Origin: Marsupella aquatica
Lineage: Eukaryota > Marchantiophyta
Direction of reading: 5' to 3'
Assembly (NCBI GenBank): GCA_973895155.1
Contig: OZ316891.1
Span: forward strand, 16,616,001 to 16,680,000
DNA length: 64,000 nt
Shown here: one piece after another, positions 1-9,800 of the stretch
Numbering within the stretch: position 1 is the stretch's first letter
Layout of the letters: every line of letters begins with the position of its first letter
Notes under the pieces: model-generated
Database searches by the model: none
What the model saw: only the letters and a program-made list of their open reading frames with translations
Told to the model about the DNA's origin: nothing
Made by a program: the position numbers and the translations under genes

Positions 1-174
1 GTGGTCCTACCTGCTTGCTTCTTGCCTTGGATAGCAGGGGTGAAAGAGGATCCAACCTCCGTTAAATACAGAGAGTACTCGATGTACCCATGTGAGGGAG
101 TGGAGGCTCCAAGGAAGATGAGTGAGTGGTAAGTCCTTCCCTGTCCATGGTATTTAGAATCAGACAAATGGGCA

Positions 175-2220
175 GTGACATTTGACACAACAGAGAAGGC
201 AGCCTTTCATATGATAAATCGAGGCTTGATACCAGAGTCGTACATTACAGAGTCCAAATTAGCTCTTGCAGAAGCAGAGACTGGCGGATGTGAGGCAATG
301 GAGAAAGTTCTTGGTGTAGCTGCCATTGTCGACCGGAGTAGATCGAGGAGACCTCGGAAGGTGCTGGTGAAGGACACGTCCAAAGATGGATCAGTCTTGT
401 CTGGGAAGCAAAGTAAGTCTTTTTCTCCTCTTTTTTTCATACTGCAGTTGGAGCAATTTTGTCTAAGTGACCTGTTTGACATGAACATGTTTTTCAGAGA
501 AGAGAAAGGCTGCAGCCTCTGGGAGTTTGAAGAGTGGGGCGGATGATGGAGAAGAACCCAAGTCTCCTGATGTTGAGGTCACAACAAAATCTGCTGTGGA
601 CCTTGGTTCAATCAAGCGTTTAAAGAGGAAGCGTAATGTCCAAATTCTCTCCGACTCAGATGAGGAGGAAGCATGCTTCGCTCAAGGAGTAGCACGAATG
701 TGTGGGTTTAAGAAGGACGGTGAGAGACATTTCTTGGCAAAAAGCAATCTCACGAAAACTGTAAACTCAATTAGCCAGAGATAAGTAAGGCCTCCCTGGA
801 TGGGCGATGCGGATCAGTGGTTGTCTGGAATGAGCAAATAGAGCGAACACCCAAACCCAGTGATGATCAACGACAAACATTATGCTGGGATTGGTGCTCA
901 CTTGGGTTTCATTTTCCTTCCCACGGGTCATCGAACGAGTGTCACAGACCGGGAGGTCCCGAAGTGGAATGTTTGGAGTGAGAAATTACCATGTTATTTC
1001 TTTGGAGTCATGCATCCGATGCTTGCCGACGATGGTTATGTCGCAGTTCTTCACAGCTTTGACTATAACCATATGAGACAAATTTTTTCTACCGTCGAGC
1101 AGAAGAACAAATTCAAACATGTTCGGCAGTATTCGGTTTTGCTTTCATCTCCTTTGTATCAAGCAGATATGGACATTGAGGTAAGATATCCACGATATTT
1201 TGCGTGCAATTTTTGCTAGTGAGCTCGCTAACCAAAAGTACCCATTTCTGACATATTCTTGTTTTCAATTCAAGTAGTTACTCTCATTATGGATGTCTTC
1301 TGCAAGGTGGAATTCTCAGCAAAAGTCCCAAAACATACAAGATATGTTCCAATGACTTCCTCTGAGGATGCCCGCCATAAATCGATGTTGAGTGTTTGCT
1401 ACCCAAAAACTGATCCCACTCCCAGGGCGGCTTTTGCAGGTTCCAATAGATTGTCAGTTGGGTTCATGCAAGCCGTAATGGAGATCCTTACTTTGCCAAA
1501 GGACATTGTCATTGACTGGACTGTTGGAGATGGAAGTGCTTTTGCCGCTGGGGAATACGTTGGGAGATTTGTTGTGGGTGTTGAAGATCGAGACATTCTT
1601 CATCTGTGTGCGCAAAAATCTCTGGTAAATGTGTTGGAGAGACATGCCCAAAAGTTGAAAGGGGCCGCAGATCCGAAGAACGATGATCCCAATGATGAAG
1701 GATCGGATGATGAGTTCACGATCCCAGGAGATGATCAGGGAGGACCTTCAGACAAGAAGGATGAATTCGACCTAGAGTAAAGCACTTGGCCTTTGATGTA
1801 GAATTCCCTATTTGGTGTTTTTCTGTTATTTGTAAAATTTTCGGATGTGTAGTATTGATCCGATGCTGGTGATTTCTTCAGTGATAGGCGTTCGGATTGG
1901 TTTTCGGAGGAGAGATTCCATCTTTGGAAAGAAATCAAGGATCATTTTCTTGTAACCCCTGAGAAGGGATTTGCGCTTCCTTGCTATGCTGAAAAGACTG
2001 CAAAGGAGGTTGATGAAGTGCCCGTCGTTTTGACTTGGGAGGGGAAAGGTCTGCGGTCAGTGAGGGGTGCTCGGAAAGCCCTTTACTGCCCTCAGTTCAT
2101 AGATGATGAGGCTGGTACTGTAGCACAGTATGTTGACGATTTGGCTGAGGAGACTGATAGGGAGTCGAGTAGCGATCCTAGTAATTCCTCAGATGATTTG
2201 GAATCAGAGGATTCTCAATG
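175..2220 (+). pseudogene. Intron-bearing relic of a beta-class DNA methyltransferase-like gene
   Basis: At least four coding blocks lie in order. Block 1 (about 175–412) ends at a GTAAGT donor; block 2 (498–784) begins after TTTTCAG and joins in phase, giving a Lys/Arg- and acid-rich segment. Block 3 (about 860–1180) ends at GAG|GTAAG, and block 4 (1307–1780) follows TGCAAG in phase. Block 4 contains KDIVIDWTVGDGSAF...GRFVVGVED, which matches the C-terminal SAM-binding motif of beta-class N4/N6 methyltransferases (usually D-P-F-x-G-S-G, then G-R-x-x-x-G-x-E). Block 3 resembles the segment after the catalytic motif, but no DPPY or SPPY is visible. A fifth block (about 1882–2220) ends in an acidic tail. 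A stop at 782–784 sits directly before a consensus donor, and another at 1778–1780 precedes block 5. I infer a degenerate, probably catalytically dead gene or a decayed mobile-element ORF. Coding upstream of 130 may also belong to it. Confidence 0.5.
1307..1780 (+). CDS. Exon with the methyltransferase SAM-binding motif
   Basis: This is the most recognisable exon of the methyltransferase-like relic, 158 codons including the stop. It starts at VEFSAKVPKH if the acceptor after TGCAAG is used, which keeps phase with the GAG ending the previous exon at 1180. Mid-exon it reads SVGFMQAVMEILTLPKD followed by a VIDWTVGDGS motif and GRFVVGVEDRD. This is the order seen in beta-class enzymes, where the FxGxG motif follows the target-recognition region. 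The usual P and F after the Asp are replaced by W and T. The last 40 residues are Asp/Glu/Pro-rich. SAM binding is possible; catalysis is doubtful. Confidence 0.5.
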   Translation: MEFSAKVPKHTRYVPMTSSEDARHKSMLSVCYPKTDPTPRAAFAGSNRLSVGFMQAVMEILTLPKDIVIDWTVGDGSAFAAGEYVGRFVVGVEDRDILHLCAQKSLVNVLERHAQKLKGAADPKNDDPNDEGSDDEFTIPGDDQGGPSDKKDEFDLE

Positions 2221-2837
2221 ACTCATGGTCAATTTCAGATGTAATCTCATTCCAGAAGATATTTGTCATACCAAAGCTTTATTAAAGATGGATTGTGAAA
2301 GGTGTTTTGAACTGGTTTTGTTGACTGTGATGATCCCTTTTCATTCAGTTCAGTGTCGTGAAGATCTCGAGTTTTTTGGTTGTGAATATTTCAGTATCTG
2401 CATTTCCCTTTTTCATAACTGTTTCACAATATATATCGACAATCTTACTTGGGAATCCGCCTTAACTACCCTGAAAGCACCCACAAACTTGCCTCGCTAG
2501 CCTGCTGTCCTTGCTAGCAAAACTCCTGTTTGCTTGCACAATAGAATACCTTGTTCCAGAACAAGTACGTCAAAACCAGATTTTATTAAAGGTGGCTTGT
2601 GCAAAGTTTTTCCGAGTAAATCTTCTATTTCATGATTCAAGAACTTTCCTCATTCACTTTAGAGTCACAAAAATCTGAATAATCTGCTACGTTATGGATG
2701 AAATGGTCACTGGTTTGTAATTTGTACAAGGAATGAAACATGATATGCCACAGAGTCTTCTTGGGATGACACCTATGACCTTCAATTGGGAGAGAGAAAT
2801 ATGCCTCACTAGCCACCTGTTTGCCTCGCTAGCAAAA

Positions 2838-2933
2838 CTCCTGTTTGCTAGCAACATACAATACCTCAACTCCTGTTTGCTCGCAACATACAATACCTCC
2901 ACTCCTGTTTGCTCGCAACATACAATACCTCCC
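2838..2933. repeat. 32-bp minisatellite, three copies
   Basis: Three head-to-tail 32-bp units begin CTCCTGTTTGCT, at 2838, 2870 and 2902, and differ at only a few bases. Related single copies lie at about 2521–2555 and 7029–7060, each near the motif CTCGCTAGC or CTCGCTAAC. The unit is therefore a dispersed element that was amplified locally. Confidence 0.85.
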
Positions 2934-3468
2934 ACAACAGCAAGTCAACAATGACCCACCCAGCTTTAACAGGAACATTCCCACAACAACACACACAAAA
3001 TAATAACACTTTTGCAATGACAACTTGACTGAATTTTCAAGAATTACACAACAACAAGACTTCCCAACTGAATTTTCAAGAATTCCACAACAACGAGACT
3101 TCCGTAATGACAGCAGTACCACAACAGGTGTGCAACGCCCAATCATTGGGCTAGTGAACTACAATTGCTTTCATTCTTCTCACGAAATGTTACCCTTTCC
3201 TTGAGCTTCAAGTTCCAATATCATAGGTGGTTGGTAGCTAGGTACAGTATACAGAACTTTGATTAAAAGACCTAATTTCAGTCGAACCAATATGACCGAA
3301 TTTCCCGGTCTGCCCTTTGTCTGCGAGATTAGGCTTGTGAACAAGTCGACTATTTGAAAGTGCCTGACCGCCAGCACCAGAGTATGACCTCTGCAGTTAG
3401 GCTATCATTAGCTCTGACTCCCTCGTCTTGTGAGGTCCAGAGTAGTATGGCATGGCTTGAGTTGATGT

Positions 3469-3519
3469 CAACAATCATTCGTTAAAGATTAAAGTTTATT
3501 GTTTAACGAATGATTGTTG
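3469..3519. repeat. Perfect 18-bp inverted repeat
   Basis: The arm CAACAATCATTCGTTAAA (3469–3486) is exactly complementary to 3502–3519, leaving a 15-nt loop. It lies just downstream of the inferred end of the BRCT-BAH gene on the minus strand. It could be a transcript-end hairpin or the footprint of a foldback element. The AT-rich arms and lack of a T-run do not indicate a bacterial-type terminator. Confidence 0.8.
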
Positions 3520-3598
3520 AGAGCAACGGGGGACTGAAAACCTGTTCTCACAACTTACGATGCACGGTGATCTTCGATTAAGGAACTCGAGAAGTGTG

Positions 3599-3823
3599 TC
3601 ACTCTTCCAATTTGATTCGATGAAGTGACTCTCGGAGATGATCATAGAAGAAGCTACAAAAGTAGTCTGCAGCTCTGCCGGCTGTTGGTATACCCTTGTT
3701 GTGGGAGAGTGATGAACCTGCAGCTCTTTCCTGGTCATCAACATCATCACACCAGTTTCTACAATGAACCACTTCATCGGCGGTCTCCAACGTTACTCTT
3801 ACTCTCCTCACTACGTCAGAAGT
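3599..3823 (-). CDS. Last exon: end of the BAH domain and stop
   Basis: The acceptor GATACACGCAG lies just above 3823, and reading in phase from the preceding exon gives TSDVVRRVRV then DYFCSFFYDHLRESLHRI before a stop. The F-C-x-x-F-Y-D segment fits the closing strand of BAH domains, which typically carry an F-F-C-x-x-x-Y-D-P motif. The predicted protein ends five residues later, so BAH is C-terminal. Confidence 0.55.
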   Translation of the reverse strand, partial: TSDVVRRVRVTLETADEVVHCRNWCDDVDDQERAAGSSLSHNKGIPTAGRAADYFCSFFYDHLRESLHRIKLEE

Positions 3824-6800
3824 CTGCGTGTATCAATTTCCCAATACACGGAATTAGACCAATGGTGCCTGTCGGTCCAACTTAAATATTTAGTACTCGT
3901 TTCAGCTCTACATCCCTCCTACCTCATTTATCAAAATTAAGAACTATGATTAATCATCTCCACTCTAGAAACATATTGATGCAGATGGGAGGAAAGACAG
4001 GGGGCAGCCCACGAACCGGAATATCGTTGTTAATGTTATTTGATAGGTAGACCTCATCTGTACTACTCTGCCGCCCAGGAAATCCCGTCTCTGAGGGTCG
4101 ATAGAATTTCCGGCACTTCAGTACCACATTGTTGTAAGCCCTTTTTCGTACACATTGCTGAAAAGCTCGGGTCTGGGGACGTCTTCTACCATCTTCTTGA
4201 CACCAAAATCCTTCAATTCGAGCCACAGAGATTGGACAATCGGCAGTCGGAGCCCGTACCTGAAAAATAGACATGGGGCAGTCAGTACAGGCAAGTTAGG
4301 AACTTTTCTGTCTCAGGTTGTCCCCGACCTATTACTGAGAGGATTTCAAGCGAATACACCTAGAAATGGGTGATCGACCCACAGCTCATCTTGTTCATTC
4401 ACTCCAAGATTTTAGCTCTTCTGTTCTCTTCACAGAAGAGTTTCAGACTGATCACGAATTCTACACGCCATCTCGTCACCCCCACCAGAATTCTCACGTG
4501 ACATAAATTGAAAACATGCCAAAGTCTACCGTGCTATGTTTTATTTTTGAACCGTGGTTCATGACAAGCATATTCCATGTCCGTGTGGAGATTTCCCAGA
4601 AAATAGGTATCTAGTCCCCAAAACTTCAGGATTGATTGATATATGGGTGAACTTCGTTCCTTTCCCTGGTCTTTGCCTGGCAAGGGATTAACACCAAAGA
4701 CATCCCCCGCTGACAGATGATTGGTCCTTCGTCTTCACTGACATTCTAAGCACATAAAACAGAAGAGGAGAAAACAAAGGGATGAAATCACAACTGATTA
4801 CCTCCACAATATCTCCAAGGACGTACTCCACCCCCTTGAATAAACATCCTTCGTAACACAAGAAGTTTTTGGGAGTCTTTCGATGGGCCAACGAATGGGA
4901 ATACGGGCCCAGTAGACGATCTGTCAATTGTGGAACTTGTAGAGGTGAAGTGAAACCTTTTCCCAACCAGCAGCTGTTGACATGACCTTGCTCCTCCAAC
5001 TCCTTGCCTAATGATCTAGCGCTTGCAGAAGACTGACTAGGTCGAATTTCATCAGGTCGAGAACGATGTTTGAATTTCTTGACAAGGAGTTCTATTCCAG
5101 AATCCCCATCTTCTCTGCTTTCAGAGTTCTCACTTTGGAGCTGAACTCTACGGCGGCTGTATCTTTGCAGAGGTTCTCCAGTCTTTAAAGCTGACGATTG
5201 CCGAGAGGGTAATAAATAGCTGGGAGGAGTGGAGTTTGACGGAAAAGGAAGGAGCTTTCCATTGAGAAGACTGACAATCATCCACTCTGAATCCTGCACA
5301 TACGAGTCCCCAACCCAAGGCTTCCCATCAATTAAAAGGTCGAACGGGAACCGACATACAAACAAGCCAAAGTTTGCTCGGAGTAAGAGCACGGTAAAAA
5401 TAGAAACCTATGCTAGAGCAGGACTAATAGTACTAAAGAGTCAACTTCAACTGCATGTAATTTAACGCCCAAGGTACTAAAAACCTCTAAGCTCAGACAC
5501 GATAAGATCACAGGAAATGCCAGCTTTTGAAATAAGATAAAGTAACCTTTATTTCTGCAACCGAAGGCTGATTCTGGGAGGTGCAACTTGAAACACAATT
5601 TGAGGATCGACAAAGTTTGCAGATGACCAGACTCGAAGTGTGGGGGACTGGGGGTTCATTGTCTTTAAGCACACCTCTGTTTATCCTGAACGCTTCTTTA
5701 AATCTCACTGCCCTAATTTCGCTCGTACGGCATACCCGCAACTCTGTAAACAAAGAGTCTTCAGGTGTGAAGAGGGAGGATCAGGGAACCAACCACTACG
5801 TGATACTCTAGTCTGGATGCAACTCCTTGCAGTTCAAGGGGCAAATTACTCGACCCTTCCACCACCACAAGCCCAACCAGGTTTTGTCGTTGTTTTTGTT
5901 CACTTTCCTTATACACTAGTTTGCGAATCACCTTTCCACCTGCATGCTGTCCACACAGCAAAGCAGCAATAATTGTCAAACCATCCCCCAGGTCTCCAAT
6001 TAATACCACTGCCAAAGTTTTTATGGTAGATTTGATTCCTTTCTTTTTATAAATTCCTACAATGGAAAAGGTTCTCTCGAGGAAAAGGAGATAAGGACTA
6101 CAGCAGAGGCAGATAAACAAGTGGCTAGAAATGTATTCCCATTCACGCATGGCAATTTGATATTCACCAAATCTACCACTAATGCGTCAACGCCATATAT
6201 TCAGTTTTCCTATCACTGTACCTTAGCCAGGGTTGACAACTGTGAGATAAAGTCCTGCTGGCCATCGAAAAGAAATTGGAAGCCAACAAAGAGAAGGCTT
6301 TCCCTGATCTTTGACACACACCCGATGTTTGTTTGGCGTACACACTCTGCTCTTGTATGCTTAAGTTGATACCTGCGCACACCAATGGCGTCCTTGGAAA
6401 ATGAACTTACTGGTTGAACTTGATTCATCTGAATTTGCATTAAAGACAGATATTCCTCTTAAACATGATTCGTTGAACTGACCAAATAAAGACGAGCAGG
6501 ACATTCGAGGCAATTTCGACAGACAAATACGTCTAAAAAAGTAGCAAAAAGGAATCCAAAACATTTACAAGTCCTCAGAGGTGAAAGGCAACCCTTGTGC
6601 AAGCCAAAATTGACTCACTGATGGTAAGGTAAATTCTTGACCGCAGATACGCAGGCATTTATCCAGCTGGCGTCCAAAAGTGGAGCTCCCACAGCACACC
6701 CGTACAAGTATTTGTGTGTACGCATCTGAAGTGGAAAAAAACAAACCGTTCGCCCATATGTCCCTAGTGAATAATTTATCTGAGTTTCTTTCGGGTCATT

Positions 6801-9800
6801 GTAGCGTGCGAGGAAACAGTAAAAAAATTCCTCGCACGAGCAAAAGTTTTGCTCACATGACCCCTATTTTTCTATATCCAACTGTCTCCCTAATAACAAC
6901 CTGGTTGATAACATACATTTTTGTGACTCCTCTTTTTGCTAGCGAACTGGAGTCGTAAAAAAACACAAAATATATATAAAAGGCAGAAAAAGCAAAAGAA
7001 ATTTAAAACCACTAGTGTCTCGCTAACAAAATTCCTGTTTGCTCGCATTATACAATACCTCGTTTCGGATCATGGGCGATTAGGCTCTATAGATGCATAA
7101 CACAAAGTTGGCAGCAATTCAGTAAACTGGCTACTATGGCTGGCAGGTCGTGCTAGCTTGGGTTCCTAGCTCAACTAGTGCATACTCCAAACCTTGTACA
7201 GTAGGAGAATCAGATGGGGAGCTGACCGACTGGGGAGCTATCACAATCGGAGGGCTTCTTGCGCCACAGTCTACCCCCTTCCGTTTGAAGCGTTGCTTAG
7301 GAGCGAAGCGAGGAACGTCAGCAAGAAGTTCTCCGCCACATTTTTCCACAATTTTGGAAAGCTTTTCCTTGTCCTGAGAACTAAAACCCGTCAGCAGGAA
7401 CTGAAGGCCTTTAAACAGGGTTTTTGATCCATGACACGGTTTGCTCCGAGTTGCGGTTTCCAAAACGAGCCTGCTTGACTGTCGGGTCACATTTTGCGAT
7501 GGATGCTGCTCTTTTTCAACGAAGTCTTGATGTAGCATATGATGAGTAGCTGCTGCAAATAGCCAGTGAGGCCAAGAGTGTCAATACGGACCACCGGGTG
7601 TTGACTTCAAGCCACTTCAAGAACCTGACATAAAAGGGTTGCTACAAAAAGCTGAAGACATCAACCCGGACAAACTAATAAGGGGACACGGTAATAAGAG
7701 TCACTCAAAAGATGTGTTTCTATCTAAGTTCATGCCCAGAATGTCGTTCTAAATGACTTCGTGAACATGCATACATCAATCGTAAAATTTGAGACTCGTC
7801 TCATATGCGAGCACGAAGCCATACAAATCGTATATTTTGTGAAAATGCATACTCTTTTAGAATAGACTCTTCTCATATGCACGCACGAAGCCATACAAAG
7901 TCAAAGACTCGTAGAGCATAAACTAGTGGATCCTGGAAATCTCACCTGAGAAGGCTGCCACAGTGGTCTTACCATAATTATGTAACCATTCAGATGAGTC
8001 TGAGTCAACTACTGTGCATGCTGTCAACCTTCGTTTCTTTCCACCAGGCCACAGCAACGGAGGGGAGGCTGAAAGGTCGGCACACATCCATATATTAGAG
8101 ATCTTTTTTTCCTTTAGCACTCTCGTCCCATTAGCAGTTAAAGTGACATCTGGCAAATCGGTCGTTGTTTGAGTATCACTATCGGCTGACTGTTCAACCT
8201 CCCCTTGCATCCGTTCAAAGTCAAGGGGAGGACTGATTGAAGTGACCCTAGGAGATCGTGTGCTAGGCTGTTCTAGGTTACCACCCTCTTCAGTACAGTC
8301 ATTAGGAAAAGATTTTCCGGCAATGTCCACGGCATGAAGGAGTAGTGACAGTGGGTTGGTTGTTGTACTTAATTTCTTCATTAACGTAGGCAGACGCTTC
8401 ACATTGATATCATCAAGGGAGAAAGTATCAATCTTTGTTTCTAGGATTTGCTTGCTTGAAGCTACGTTGTTTGTCCTTACCGCAGGAGCTGGTACACTCT
8501 CCAATTCAATGGCTCCTCCTGCCTTTAGGCAGTGAGCTACCTCCCGGCTGTCTATGTTCATGGCTGTCCGGGCACAGGCCTCGAAGGTCGCAGCTAGCAT
8601 TGACGATCTATGATCTCCGTGACAGGGAAGCAAGGATACAGCAGCAGGGTCCAAAATGCTGCAAGGCACAAAAGAGCAGAGGGGATCTAGTTGAGACATA
8701 TCTAAGTCTCGTGAATGGGAACCATTCGAGAGAGAAGAGTCATTTTTGGGCTTCTCAGAGGTCGCTTCTTCGTTTTGTGCAAAACATTCCACCACTGCTT
8801 CATCAACCGAAACAGTGCGGAAAGCTGTAGTTTCCTGACCAACGGGTATACTTTTCTTTCGAGCTAAAAAAGCCTTCTGCTCCGGGACAGCAACTTCAGA
8901 GCCTGTATCATTCAAAATTCTACTGGAAAACATTTCCACATCTGTGCTCCTCTCGGTTGCAACAACTGCAGTGGAATTAAACGCTGCCTGCAAGACAAAA
9001 CGGGAACAGCGAGATTAGCAATTGACAGGTGCTGATAGGGATGAGGTCGAAGCATCCCACGCGACTCAGAATCAAGCAGTTTAGTAAGGTTCCGATAGAA
9101 AACCATCTTCAGGTCTAGAACTGGTTTCAAGTAGGAGAACCTGAATGCGAACAAATGGGTGTTGTTAATCCTAGTAAGTGATTTATTCTCTTGACTTCGT
9201 TGTTCTCATTTTACCCTTCTCTGAACTTGTCTACGGAAAATCTCGACGTGCAACGCAACATGATGTCACGCTTACTACAACGAAACGCTGCAATGAACAA
9301 CCCTTGACCTAGAACGAAAACTTCAGACGGATCTAACTGAGGCTTGCGACGCTTGATAACTCACATTGCTTGACCATCCTCCAAACCAGCGACTAACATA
9401 TGGAGCGACCAAATTTCTTGTAGAGATTTCCACGGAACGACCCCTGAGAATTGCTGGACTTTTGCCAACATCTTGGTGGCTCCACTTGGTTTCAGAGGAA
9501 GCCTATCCAAGACGTCAAAGAAATGAGCACGAGTTGACATTGAAACCCATCACTGACGCAGAAATATGCATATCACCCAACGCTAGCAAGGCATCCTTGC
9601 ATCCAACTAGTTCATATACTCGCCATCCATCTCATCACACTTATAATTCCGTTAGGCTTTGAGTAAGAGATATCTACACGACAACGAGGAAGCAAACCAA
9701 TATCTAGACATGTGAAGCATCAGAGTCTGATTTAGTTGGTCAGGTTTCAAAACGAGTGGTTATGGTCACCCACCATAGCTTTTGAAGGCAAACAAAGCTC

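Noticed and set aside
6805-6838. Possible intrinsic terminator
   Set aside because: The hairpin is in a plant intron, and bacterial-type termination does not apply here.
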